DNA from: a virus
Virus record (IMG/VR): IMGVR_UViG_3300043409_001577
Location: 1-40,412 of that record
DNA: 40,412 bases
Reading direction: 5' to 3' (one strand)
The notes below the pieces were generated by a model. It made no database searches. It was not told the origin of the DNA and saw only the letters and a program-made list of their open reading frames with translations. Position 1 is the stretch's first letter; each line of letters opens with the position of its first letter. Positions 26,508 through 33,080 of this stretch are shown piece by piece. Position numbers and translations under genes: made by a program.

Positions 26508-27045
26508 TCCCAAACCTAGCAATTTCCTGCCGACATATGAGCAGTTCGGGCAATTGGGGAATCAACCCATCAATACGAACATTGCGCTCAACACAAACTT
26601 TCGGTTCATCCTCAACAAAGTGCCAGGGGTAACATACTTCTGCACATCCATCACAACTCCATCTTCGACATCAACTCCATTGAGTTACGACTACATCACC
26701 GCTGCTCCGTTGAAACTCCCAGGTGGGAAAACAAGCACAGATGTGTCCGTCCGATTCATAATCTCGGAGGACTTCAGCAATTATATGGAAATGGTGAGGT
26801 GGTTTCGCTCGGGAATGCCCTACAAGGACTTCACCGAAATCGTCCCCGAACATTTGGCGGGTCCATCAGATGGGCAGATGCTTCTGTTGAACAACAAGAA
26901 AAACCCCATGTACATGATCAACTACCGCAATATGATCCCGACGAGCATCTCGGGGTTCACACTCAGTCACTCTGAGGGCGAACCAACCGTACTCAATGCT
27001 GTAGTGCAGTTCGTGTATGACTCGTCTTTACTGACTAAACTTTAA
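26500..27045 (+). CDS. Tail-tube/completion-like virion protein, second of the pair
   Basis: 181 residues from ATG 26500 (GGAGG nine bases upstream, inside the preceding gene). Aligns with its neighbour along most of its length: NTNIALNTNFRFILNKVPG, VTYFCTSITTPS, VSVRFIISEDFSNYMEMVRW, QMLLLNNKKNPMYMINYRN. The two probably arose by tandem duplication and now fill related positions in the tail (for example consecutive rings of a tube). The gene ends 45 bases before the stop of a convergent minus-strand gene. Confidence 0.7.
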   Translation: MADPKPSNFLPTYEQFGQLGNQPINTNIALNTNFRFILNKVPGVTYFCTSITTPSSTSTPLSYDYITAAPLKLPGGKTSTDVSVRFIISEDFSNYMEMVRWFRSGMPYKDFTEIVPEHLAGPSDGQMLLLNNKKNPMYMINYRNMIPTSISGFTLSHSEGEPTVLNAVVQFVYDSSLLTKL

Positions 27046-27090
27046 GGGCGGGGTTTGGTGGGCTTCTTTGGCGAACCCTTGGATCGGCCA

Positions 27091-27399
27091 TCACTCGCTC
27101 GAAGCGGTCGTGTTGGCTTCGAGGGTTTCGAGACTGCTTTTCTTCTCGGCATCATTCACTCCATTCTCGATCTTGTCCAATGTGTTTACTAGTTTTATGT
27201 TGTTTGCGATCAATTGTTTTGTTGTCGCAAGAGTGTCTTCTGGGCAATTGGTTGCAGACTCCATGTTCCGCACGATCTTGATCAACTGCCTTGTATTTTT
27301 GTTGAAAAAATCTCGAAGAGACTTCACTCGGTCTTTGCGTTCCAATAGAGACAGGGAGTTGTACCAAGAAATGAGTTGTAATTTGTCAGGATCTGTCAT
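27091..27399 (-). CDS. Small helical early protein, unknown
   Basis: 102 residues, all helical and charged (KLQLISWYNSLSLLERKDRV, LRDFFNKNTRQLIKIVRNM, ATTKQLIANNIKLVNTLDKI), with one Cys, no membrane segment and no recognised family. It occupies the place where T4-like cyanophages often have recombination or completion genes, but it does not look like UvsY. Coding strand chosen because the minus frame has a sigma70-like promoter (TTGACA-N17-TATGAT, 27433-27461) and AGGA nine bases before the ATG, while the opposite open frame (27068-27439) has neither. It is an early-type gene embedded among late genes. Confidence 0.65.
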   Translation of the reverse strand: MTDPDKLQLISWYNSLSLLERKDRVKSLRDFFNKNTRQLIKIVRNMESATNCPEDTLATTKQLIANNIKLVNTLDKIENGVNDAEKKSSLETLEANTTASSE

Positions 27400-27432
27400 G
27401 TGTCAGTTTCCTATTTTAGATACAGAGAGAAC

Positions 27433-27461
27433 ATCATAGGTGTTTATGTCTCCCTTGTCAA
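27433..27461 (-). promoter_or_regulatory. Sigma70-like promoter TTGACA-N17-TATGAT
   Basis: Drives the minus-strand gene at 27091-27399; leader of about 27 bases with AGGA. Overlaps the intergenic region used by the plus-strand late box at 27467. Confidence 0.65.
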
Positions 27462-27466
27462 GCCCC

Positions 27467-27473
27467 CTAAATA
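27467..27473 (+). promoter_or_regulatory. Late-type box CTAAATA, leaderless geometry
   Basis: CTAAATA ends five bases before ATG 27479 of the lipoprotein gene. It lies next to the -35 box of the oppositely oriented early promoter at 27433-27461. Confidence 0.6.
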
Positions 27474-27478
27474 GTATC

Positions 27479-28411
27479 ATGAAACTATTTCAAACCATCG
27501 TGAGTGTGATGTCTATTTTGGTGACTCTTCAAGGGTGCAAGACACCATCTCCCGTCAAGCCGTCCACAGGGTCTTCCTCTGTTGAATTGGTGTCGGTGTT
27601 GGAACATACCAACGAGGCAGTTTCGGACATCAAGCGAGATGCTACATCGATTATAGACGAAGCCAAGATCGCTCGTGATTCGCTTGCCATGGCTACAGGA
27701 AAACCTCATGGTGACTCTGCTGCTGTCCCCGCACCATCACCATCTGTTGTGGATCGGGTTGTGCAGTCGCTCGACAAGATCGAGAGTAAAGCCATCAACA
27801 TAATTGAAGCATCGGATGACATAGCAAGGGAAACAAAACGATTGGAAACCCTCACAGAGGAGGTAGATCGTCTCGAAAAGTCTCTTTCTAATTTGGAAAT
27901 CATGGTGACGGAGACGAAAGTCAAGGCACTCGAAAAGTTGTATGGTTACATCAGCCTGTTTTGGGTGATTGGCTTTATCCTCATCGCAGGTGGCGCAGCG
28001 GTTGCGTTTTTCTTGAACAAAACCTACGGCGGCTCTCTCGCTCTCATCGGTCTATTGATGCTAGGCTTCGCCTCAGCCTCTCAGTACTACATGGAGGAGA
28101 TAGCCATGGTTGGGGCTATCCTTCTCATCGTAGGCTTCCTGACAGCCATTTGGATGGTTGTTTGGTCATGCATCAACAGCAAGCGAAACATCACCGCCAT
28201 CCGTGAGGTGGTGGAAATGATACAGATCCTCAAAGAGACGATGACGGAAGATGAGCAGGAGCGCATCTTCGGCGAAAACGGAGTGGCAAGCAATGTGCAA
28301 TCGGATCTGACCAAAGAAATTGTTGCAAAAATCCGTGAGCAGAACGGGTTCAAGAAATTAGAAGAGGTACGGAAAGCAGGGAAACCTCTTGTGGCTCTCG
28401 ATAAAGATTAA
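27479..28411 (+). CDS. Lipoprotein with coiled coil and three membrane segments; possible spanin-like lysis protein
   Basis: 310 residues from ATG 27479. N-terminal signal peptide of lipoprotein type (MKLFQTIVSVMSILVTLQGC; lipidated Cys20 in LQGC). Residues ~35-155 are a charged, largely helical region with heptad character (DIARETKRLETLTEEVDRLE). Three hydrophobic segments follow (about 157-179, 185-203, 208-231), then a charged tail of ~75 residues. An outer-membrane lipid anchor, periplasmic coiled coil and C-terminal membrane anchor is the layout of unimolecular spanins, though those usually have a single C-terminal segment. The late-type CTAAATA at 27467-27473 ends five bases before ATG with no Shine-Dalgarno, so a leaderless late mRNA is likely. 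Alternatives: superinfection or host-envelope protein. Confidence 0.7.
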   Translation: MKLFQTIVSVMSILVTLQGCKTPSPVKPSTGSSSVELVSVLEHTNEAVSDIKRDATSIIDEAKIARDSLAMATGKPHGDSAAVPAPSPSVVDRVVQSLDKIESKAINIIEASDDIARETKRLETLTEEVDRLEKSLSNLEIMVTETKVKALEKLYGYISLFWVIGFILIAGGAAVAFFLNKTYGGSLALIGLLMLGFASASQYYMEEIAMVGAILLIVGFLTAIWMVVWSCINSKRNITAIREVVEMIQILKETMTEDEQERIFGENGVASNVQSDLTKEIVAKIREQNGFKKLEEVRKAGKPLVALDKD

Positions 28412-28415
28412 CGTT

Positions 28416-28670
28416 CTAGGAAAATCTCACGGAACCATCAGCCACCGCAGTATCCCAGATGAATCGTACTGTTTCTTTATCGACGGTGACAATGTACTCC
28501 CAGGTTTGAGCGGAAGTTCCGCCCTTGCCCCCAAAGATCGCAATCCATCTTGGATCAATCGCCACAAAGCGAAGCCACTTCTTTTTCCCTTGATGAAAGA
28601 GCATCGGATCTGTGGGAGTGAAGTCGGCCACAGTAGCGTAGGTAGCGGAGGTTGTTGTTGGCTGAGTCAT
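28416..28670 (-). CDS. Small hypothetical protein
   Basis: 84 residues from ATG 28670, which lies 10 bases after the stop of the preceding minus-strand gene; the open frame continues upstream but would run back into that gene. No good Shine-Dalgarno. Notable parts are KWLRFVAIDPRWIAIFGGKG and TWEYIVTVDKETVRFIW, suggesting a small beta-rich domain. It ends four bases from the convergent lipoprotein gene. Function unknown. Confidence 0.5.
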   Translation of the reverse strand: MTQPTTTSATYATVADFTPTDPMLFHQGKKKWLRFVAIDPRWIAIFGGKGGTSAQTWEYIVTVDKETVRFIWDTAVADGSVRFS

Positions 28671-28680
28671 CAATAGAAGA

Positions 28681-29007
28681 TTACGTTGTTTTGCCTTGGA
28701 TGTCAAGCCCATCGTCCAAGATTTTTGCGATTTCTTCTGAGTCTGATAAGATCTCATCAATCTCTTCCATGCTGGTTACTGTGCGAACGAACATTGGAGT
28801 TCCCTCACCCACCCAAGCACCTAAAACATTGAATACCATGTACTCATAGGCTTCGTCAATAGTGCCTCCGTCTCGGTCTACCAGCAATTGAGCGCACTTC
28901 TCGTAGTCGTAGACGAGGATCGGAATATTCATGCCGAAGCGACTGCCTATACCGATAACGCAGGTGTCGAATCCATCAGCCTTGAGTGTCTTACTTTGAG
29001 TTGTCAT
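28681..29007 (-). CDS. Conserved small phage protein, unknown function
   Basis: 108 residues from ATG 29007, where AGGA lies eight bases upstream (ATG 29013 is too close to it). The sequence FDTCVIGIGSRFGMNIPILV, YDYEKCAQLLVDRDGGTIDE, AYEYMVFNVLGAWVGEGTPM matches a short protein I recall from many unrelated phages, with the pattern D.CVIG...R, YDY.K....L..RDG....EA.EY...N..GA.VGE.TP.F. No biochemical role is known to me. It overlaps the preceding gene by 17 bases. Confidence 0.75.
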   Translation of the reverse strand: MTTQSKTLKADGFDTCVIGIGSRFGMNIPILVYDYEKCAQLLVDRDGGTIDEAYEYMVFNVLGAWVGEGTPMFVRTVTSMEEIDEILSDSEEIAKILDDGLDIQGKTT

Positions 29008-29359
29008 TTTCATTTTCCTTTGTGATTTCTTTTTGGTTCATGGTGTATGCCTTTTCTGCGGCTTCTCGGGTCAAAAATGGCTTACTATTGCGTGACTGAA
29101 TCTCAATCCAAAAGACCCACCCTCTCTCTGTTGGGCTATATTCCACATACTCATCTATTTTCTGTGGCCTGTCTACACGCTCTGTATGAAATTGAACCAT
29201 CTCATATGCCTCGTATTCGGCAGGATAGTGTTTGAGATGTTGACGAGCGAGTTCTCGAATCGCTTTCGGTACTTTGGGGGTTTCTTTGGGGTTCAACATC
29301 GAGACCAAAAATGCCCGTGTGTTCACCATAGCGTGGTATTGCTCGTATGGCAGAGTCAT
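28991..29359 (-). CDS. Small protein resembling the BPSL0761 family
   Basis: 122 residues. The N-terminus MTLPYEQYHAMVNTRAFLVS followed by PKAIRELARQHLKHYPAEYE resembles the short BPSL0761-type proteins (M.xPYER..A...T..FL...., then R..A..LLRHYP), recalled from memory. The rest (ERGWVFWIEIQSRN, LTREAAEKAYTM) looks like a small strand-helix module. The start overlaps the stop of the upstream gene (TGATG), so it belongs to the operon that begins at 29610. Function unknown. Confidence 0.65.
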   Translation of the reverse strand: MTLPYEQYHAMVNTRAFLVSMLNPKETPKVPKAIRELARQHLKHYPAEYEAYEMVQFHTERVDRPQKIDEYVEYSPTERGWVFWIEIQSRNSKPFLTREAAEKAYTMNQKEITKENENDNSK

Positions 29360-29610
29360 CAGTCATCTCCGTCAGTTGATTGAGTTTGCTCGTTGTTCCA
29401 TTCAACGACGGCGACAAGGGTTTTCCTCGCCCAATCACGGTCGAATTTCTTCATCTCTTCGGTGAGTTCGCTGTAGGGAACCATGCACTTCTTCCACCGT
29501 TCGATCCTCTCGGGAGAGAGGGTTTCGGTTTCCATGAGTTTCCCTGCCCATGCCATCCATTGGTCATGTTCGATCTCTGCGAGGGTTTCGAGTAGGTCTA
29601 TGTTATTCAT
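29359..29610 (-). CDS. RyR-domain-like small protein
   Basis: 83 residues. ETLAEIEHDQWMAWAGKLME, then ERIERWKKCMVPYSELTEEM and KKFDRDWARKTL follow the pattern of prokaryotic and phage RyR-like domains (A..EH..W........R.....VPY..L.EE.K..DR.WA). Such domains are often linked to nucleotide or ligand sensing, but the role in phages is not settled. First gene of a four-gene minus-strand operon. The -10 hexamer (TACAAT) ends seven bases before the ATG, so the mRNA may be leaderless, although AGGAGT lies on the other strand, not as a Shine-Dalgarno. Confidence 0.7.
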   Translation of the reverse strand: MNNIDLLETLAEIEHDQWMAWAGKLMETETLSPERIERWKKCMVPYSELTEEMKKFDRDWARKTLVAVVEWNNEQTQSTDGDD

Positions 29611-29617
29611 AGGAGTG

Positions 29618-29645
29618 ATTGTATCGTTTACTCTGCGAAAGTCAA
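29618..29645 (-). promoter_or_regulatory. Sigma70-like promoter TTGACT-N16-TACAAT
   Basis: -10 ends seven bases before the ATG at 29610; drives the four-gene operon ending at 28416. Confidence 0.6.
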
Positions 29646-29672
29646 GAGTCTATTTCCTACATTTTCTGTGTC

Positions 29673-29679
29673 ATAAATA
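29673..29679 (+). promoter_or_regulatory. Late-type box ATAAATA (beta-rich virion protein)
   Basis: CATAAATAAC, 27 bases before ATG 29707, followed by TTAGGAGA. About 30 bases from the divergent early promoter at 29618-29645. Confidence 0.6.
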
Positions 29680-29706
29680 ACAAGTTACCCCCTTAGGAGA
29701 TCACAC

Positions 29707-31104
29707 ATGGCAAACTATTACTGGGTTGGTGCTACTGCATCAGCAGGAATCAGCAGATACGATTTCAACACTCCCACCAATTGGCAAACCTCATTTTGGA
29801 ATTCTCAGTCCACAGGTGCTAGTTCTGGTTGGGCATTTCAAGGCGCAACGAATTCTCCTGGCATTGGAGATATCGCTTTTGTTGGAACCTCCAATGTTGG
29901 TGTTGTTCCATTGGCAATTTCCCCTCTCCTCTATGGTGGATATTCGGGAAATGTTGGATATGGTGAGTGGAATAGTGCCGTTGGTTCGACGGGAACAACT
30001 CTGAACAGTTCGCTGTCTGCGATCACAATTGATATAACAAGCAACAAATATCCCTTCAATTACTTTGGTGGTGGACTGACGGGTGCTGTCTATAATTGGG
30101 CAGTTGGAACTGATGGCCTCACAACAAATGCCTTTGTTGGATCCACAGGAGCAAGAGCAACGCAACCTATGAAGTTGAAGGTCAGACAAAATTATACGAT
30201 CTCTTCGAAATCATCAAGTGTTGTTGATATCTTTACTGTGAAGTCGATCAATACAGCACCTGGAACCACAGCAGCATTGGTCGCAACCAAAATACTTATC
30301 GCAGGAGGGGGGGCTGTGCGAGTTCAGGGCGGATCGATAGCGGAGATCCTAAACAACGGAACAGGAACACTACACCTCTCAGGACTCACATGTGGCGAAT
30401 TGCGAACCATTCCAACATCTGTATTTGTAGAAACAAACACACGATTCAGTAATGTTTACATCCAAGAGGGAACATACAAAGCCCCGATGTGGTTTGGTGG
30501 GTCTCTCGACACACCAACAGTTATGGCAGATCTTGGATTTGTTGGAAGCGCAACAGGAAATAACGCAGGAGCGAACGACTCGGGTCTTATCGTGAGTCCG
30601 ATTGCTAATTGGTGGAATGGTGGGGGTATTACATCAAATCCTGTTGTGTATTTTGGTATGCCTGGAATTACCTCGAATCTCTCATACTGCAAGAAAATTT
30701 CTATCGTTTCTTCCCTTGGTGGAACCGCCGCATCTTCGTCTACGTCGAAATGGCATCTTGCTTTTGCAGGAGGAGCGAGTGCCGCTTCGGTCGAGGTTGA
30801 CGATGTAACTGTGAGAGGATATGAGTATCTTGACCCTACCGTGACCGTCTCAATCGGTCAACTCGGCCTGTCTCGTTACTCTGTCCTTGATTTGGCACAT
30901 GAAGGTAGTTTCGACAATTGGGTCTTTGGTTCGATCACAGGAAACCAAGTCAATGGTGGTGTTATATTCCGTGATGAGACTCCCATCATCAAGGGTAGCG
31001 CAGGAGTTCGGTTGTTTAACTCTCAGATCGTTCTTGGCAATCGCCTCGATGCTCGCACAGGCAAGATCGCCAATACTTCGTCATCGTTGCCTGAGGCAGT
31101 CTAA
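29707..31104 (+). CDS. Beta-rich late virion protein (fibre/decoration type)
   Basis: 465 residues, starting MANYYWVGATASAGISRYDF with Trp/Asn-rich N-terminus (FNTPTNWQTSFWN). The body is Gly/Ser/Thr/Val-rich with many short strands (KILIAGGGAVRVQGGSIAEI, GTGTLHLSGLTCGELRTI), typical of beta-solenoid phage structural proteins whose N-termini read MANYYWVGG..W. Late-type ATAAATA at 29673-29679 and TTAGGAGA before the ATG place it with virion genes although it is surrounded by minus-strand early genes. A perfect bidirectional terminator follows at 31110-31138. Exact location in the virion unknown. Confidence 0.75.
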   Translation: MANYYWVGATASAGISRYDFNTPTNWQTSFWNSQSTGASSGWAFQGATNSPGIGDIAFVGTSNVGVVPLAISPLLYGGYSGNVGYGEWNSAVGSTGTTLNSSLSAITIDITSNKYPFNYFGGGLTGAVYNWAVGTDGLTTNAFVGSTGARATQPMKLKVRQNYTISSKSSSVVDIFTVKSINTAPGTTAALVATKILIAGGGAVRVQGGSIAEILNNGTGTLHLSGLTCGELRTIPTSVFVETNTRFSNVYIQEGTYKAPMWFGGSLDTPTVMADLGFVGSATGNNAGANDSGLIVSPIANWWNGGGITSNPVVYFGMPGITSNLSYCKKISIVSSLGGTAASSSTSKWHLAFAGGASAASVEVDDVTVRGYEYLDPTVTVSIGQLGLSRYSVLDLAHEGSFDNWVFGSITGNQVNGGVIFRDETPIIKGSAGVRLFNSQIVLGNRLDARTGKIANTSSSLPEAV

Positions 31105-31109
31105 CAAAA

Positions 31110-31138
31110 AACCCCCTCTCCTTCGTGGAGAGGGGGTT
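31110..31138. terminator. Bidirectional rho-independent terminator
   Basis: Perfect ten-base-pair stem (31112-31121 with 31127-31136) with loop TTCGT, extended by A-T pairs at the base. Lies between convergent genes (virion protein and 31153 gene). An A run on the left gives a U tract in minus-strand RNA; the plus side has TTCT only. Confidence 0.82.
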
Positions 31139-31152
31139 CTGCAAGACACGAA

Positions 31153-31581
31153 TCACGCAGTCTTTTCGTTCAACCAACCCGTCACCAAAGCGGCCTTTTG
31201 TGCATCGAATAATGGTCGGGTTTGGGATAATTGTTTTGCCAACCCAATCAACTCAACTTTGACGAACGAATGGCTTTTTGGATAGATCGTATCGGTGTAG
31301 TGGTTGCAATCGAACCCCACCCACCAACTCCTTCTTAACCATGGTTCGGCTGGAGAATCCAATTCTGAGAAGGTGACTCCTCCATGAACATGGAGATGTT
31401 GCAACTGCATTTGGTTTGCTCCTTCGCAGTTATGTCCTTTTGGCAATTCAACATACCCACACAAGTACGGAGCGTGGGTAACGGGGTTTTTGTACCTATA
31501 GATTCGCAGAACGTATCGAGTCTCGGTATCGACCCAACAGTCGATGCAATCGTTGAAAGTATTCGAATCTCTCTCGCTCAT
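31153..31581 (-). CDS. Conserved phage protein with HLHVHGG motif
   Basis: 142 residues from ATG 31581 (AAGGA about eight bases upstream). The middle reads YLCGYVELPKGHNCEG, then LQHLHVHGGVTFSELD and WWVGFDCNHYTDT. The arrangement CGYV..P.GH followed by L.VHGG.T and W..GFDC.H.D is one I recognise from small phage proteins of unknown function; the clustered His and Cys residues suggest metal binding, but no enzyme class is known to me. It ends just beyond the shared terminator. Confidence 0.72.
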   Translation of the reverse strand: MSERDSNTFNDCIDCWVDTETRYVLRIYRYKNPVTHAPYLCGYVELPKGHNCEGANQMQLQHLHVHGGVTFSELDSPAEPWLRRSWWVGFDCNHYTDTIYPKSHSFVKVELIGLAKQLSQTRPLFDAQKAALVTGWLNEKTA

Positions 31582-31592
31582 GATTTGATTCC

Positions 31593-31877
31593 TTATTGGG
31601 ATTGGATCTTTGCCCACAACGGAGGAGTCTGATTCATCGCTACAGTAATTCTTGCGATTGTCTTTTCCTCTTTCTCGGTGAGTAGATCAGAGAGAGAAAG
31701 AAGGGTGAGAGCCATTGTGAGATTGGCGTAGGAAATGCGGTCTGTTAGCCAATCCATTGAGGCAAATTCCATAACAACGCACGAGAACTCGTTGCTGAAA
31801 TTCATCGTTGATGTTTGTACTGCACGAGTGCTGTTGGAGAAGTCTTGATATTCTGGCATTGAGAATTCATCGTCCAT
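31593..31877 (-). CDS. Small acidic hypothetical protein
   Basis: 94 residues from ATG 31877, fixed by AAGGAG seven bases upstream. Sequence begins MDDEFSMPEYQDFSNSTRAV and contains FASMDWLTDRISYANLTMAL and LSLSDLLTEKEEKTIARITV, suggesting mainly helices. No family recognised. A weak sigma70-like promoter (TTGTGT-N16-TATACT) lies at 31898-31925. The next gene starts 11 bases downstream, so the two are probably cotranscribed. Confidence 0.65.
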   Translation of the reverse strand: MDDEFSMPEYQDFSNSTRAVQTSTMNFSNEFSCVVMEFASMDWLTDRISYANLTMALTLLSLSDLLTEKEEKTIARITVAMNQTPPLWAKIQSQ

Positions 31878-31897
31878 GGGAGTACTCCTTTTGGATA

Positions 31898-31925
31898 AGT
31901 ATAGCAAACCCACACAGAAACACAA
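31898..31925 (-). promoter_or_regulatory. Weak sigma70-like promoter TTGTGT-N16-TATACT
   Basis: Good -10, poor -35, 20 bases before the ATG at 31877 with AAGGAG between. Would serve the 31877 and 31581 genes. Confidence 0.4.
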
Positions 31926-31993
31926 GAGCAAAGATAGAGTTTCAAAAGATTTCTTTTGGAAGCAAACCCATGAGGTGTTTGCAGAAATAACTT

Positions 31994-32296
31994 TTATCCG
32001 TTGTCGGTATGTCGATACCCACACCGCCACATGAGATTGGCAAGGTCTTTCCCTTGAGACGCAATCACCGACTCGCTTTCGTCGGGGTACAGCGCATGAA
32101 GGGCTTCGTGTAGAATCGTTTCCAATCGCTCTTCCCCCCGCAGAGTTCTGCGAACTTGTATCTCACGATTCTTGTCGCTGGGGTGGCTACAGTCAGCCCA
32201 TCTATCTGATGGGATCTCTTTGCTCAACACAAAGCGAATCTTCCACTTCTTGCCCCCCAAACGAGCATAAAACGAATCCGAATTGGGGGTAGTCAT
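31994..32296 (-). CDS. HExxH metallopeptidase-like protein
   Basis: 100 residues from ATG 32296, two bases after the stop of the preceding gene. Contains the zinc-peptidase signature ILHEALHALYP (H63, E64, H67) followed by acidic DESESV and the helix SQGKDLANLMWRCGYRH. The arrangement HEALHA.....E..V....DLA..LWR.GYR is shared with a set of short phage metallopeptidase-like proteins recalled from memory, related in spirit to SprT/zincin folds. E75 could be the third ligand. Substrate unknown; the small size argues for a minimal zincin core. Confidence 0.78.
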   Translation of the reverse strand: MTTPNSDSFYARLGGKKWKIRFVLSKEIPSDRWADCSHPSDKNREIQVRRTLRGEERLETILHEALHALYPDESESVIASQGKDLANLMWRCGYRHTDNG

Positions 32297-32298
32297 GG

Positions 32299-32508
32299 TT
32301 AGTTTCGTGGAATTGAGACATCGGATGCAACCATCCAAGCCTCAAACGGATCTCTGTGTAGTAGGTGTTTCGCTCGTCGGAGGGCTTCCTCTTGCAAGCG
32401 GACTTTGTTTGCAGTTTTTCGCATGGCTTTCTTGAGACGATCAATCTCCTCGTTAGCCCGTGCGGTGTACTGACTCAACTCTTTTGGCGAAATAGGTTCT
32501 GTGTTCAT
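32299..32508 (-). CDS. Small coiled-coil protein, late-type promoter on minus strand
   Basis: 69 residues, helical and basic (YTARANEEIDRLKKAMRKTA, NKVRLQEEALRRAKHLLHRD), so probably a coiled coil. GCGGAGG lies seven bases before the ATG. The upstream minus strand carries CTAAATA (complement of 32527-32533), the late-type box otherwise used by the plus-strand virion genes, so this gene and the HExxH gene behind it may be expressed late. Function unknown. Confidence 0.65.
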   Translation of the reverse strand: MNTEPISPKELSQYTARANEEIDRLKKAMRKTANKVRLQEEALRRAKHLLHRDPFEAWMVASDVSIPRN

Positions 32509-32526
32509 GGCACTACCTCCGCATAC

Positions 32527-32533
32527 TATTTAG
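32527..32533 (-). promoter_or_regulatory. Late-type box CTAAATA on minus strand
   Basis: Complement reads CTAAATAG, 18 bases before the ATG at 32508. The only minus-strand late-type box noticed upstream of a plausible gene. Confidence 0.45.
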
Positions 32534-32537
32534 GGAA

Positions 32538-32623
32538 AACTCCAAGTTCTGAAACTCGGAGTTCTCGTTGCACCCAATCCGACTAGCCTAGGCGAACCTA
32601 GGCAGGGACGAATCCTTTTCGTC
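32538..32623. other. Cluster of three hairpins in a gene gap
   Basis: Stem-loops at 32538-32563 (11 bp, 4-base loop), 32586-32603 (GCCTAGG/CCTAGGC with CGAA loop) and 32607-32623 (GACGAA/TTCGTC). None has a T tract. They lie between the 32627 gene and the 32527 late-type box; possibly a structured 3' end or small RNA. Confidence 0.5.
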
Positions 32624-32626
32624 GGA

Positions 32627-33007
32627 TCAGGCGAGTGGCAGGGTCTGCTCGTACATCCCGTCGCCTGTGGCCGTGAGGTTGAACAGGGGAGTTCCGTCAT
32701 CGTCGAAGGTTGAGACCTCGACCAATTTGCCCTCCCACTCAGAAGGCATCGTAGCGTGATTGTCGAGCCAATCTCGCAGCATCGCCATCGCCATCGCAGG
32801 GTTCGTAGCCATCAGGTAATTGGCGAACTCGTGCAGGTTCAGCGTTGCTGTTGGGTCTTTGTACCCCATGTAGTGGGTGGTATCTGTTGTCACGGCAGGA
32901 GCATCTTGATATGTCATCCAAGATGCCTCGTTTGTTTCGGGGGTGGGGGCGGTCGTGGGGGCGGTGGTGGTGGTCATTGTTTTTTTCATATTGGTGGTCT
33001 CTTTCAC
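32627..33007 (-). CDS. Hypothetical protein with Thr/Pro-rich N-terminus
   Basis: 126 residues if started at GTG 33007, which sits exactly six bases after a TATGTT -10 box; ATG 32989 (MKKTMTTTT) is the alternative with a weak GAGA upstream. The first ~30 residues are Thr/Pro/Ala-rich and probably disordered. The rest (NLHEFANYLMATNPAMAMAM, LRDWLDNHATMPSEWEGKLV) is helical then beta. No known family. The leaderless GTG interpretation follows the pattern seen in several neighbours. Confidence 0.6.
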   Translation of the reverse strand: MKETTNMKKTMTTTTAPTTAPTPETNEASWMTYQDAPAVTTDTTHYMGYKDPTATLNLHEFANYLMATNPAMAMAMLRDWLDNHATMPSEWEGKLVEVSTFDDDGTPLFNLTATGDGMYEQTLPLA

Positions 33008-33013
33008 ACCCGT

Positions 33014-33042
33014 AACATACAGTATCTTTACCCCTCAGTCAA
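33014..33042 (-). promoter_or_regulatory. Sigma70-like promoter TTGACT-N17-TATGTT
   Basis: -10 ends six bases before GTG 33007. Shares the TATGTT -10 and part of the spacer with the promoters at 38343 and 39038. Confidence 0.6.
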
Positions 33043-33080
33043 GGGGTAAACCACATTCTGTGGAGATTTACCAAGATTTT

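Noticed and set aside
27091-27399. UvsY recombination mediator, expected near gene 23 in T4-like cyanophages
   Set aside because: The sequence does not match the T4 UvsY pattern I remember; only size and helical nature agree.
27068-27439. 123-residue plus-strand frame opposite the early gene
   Set aside because: Starts inside an intergenic GC stretch without ribosome site; the minus frame has promoter and AGGA.
32586-32623. tRNA-like structure
   Set aside because: Stem-loops are too short and no acceptor, anticodon or T-loop pattern is present; no tRNA was recognised anywhere in the window.
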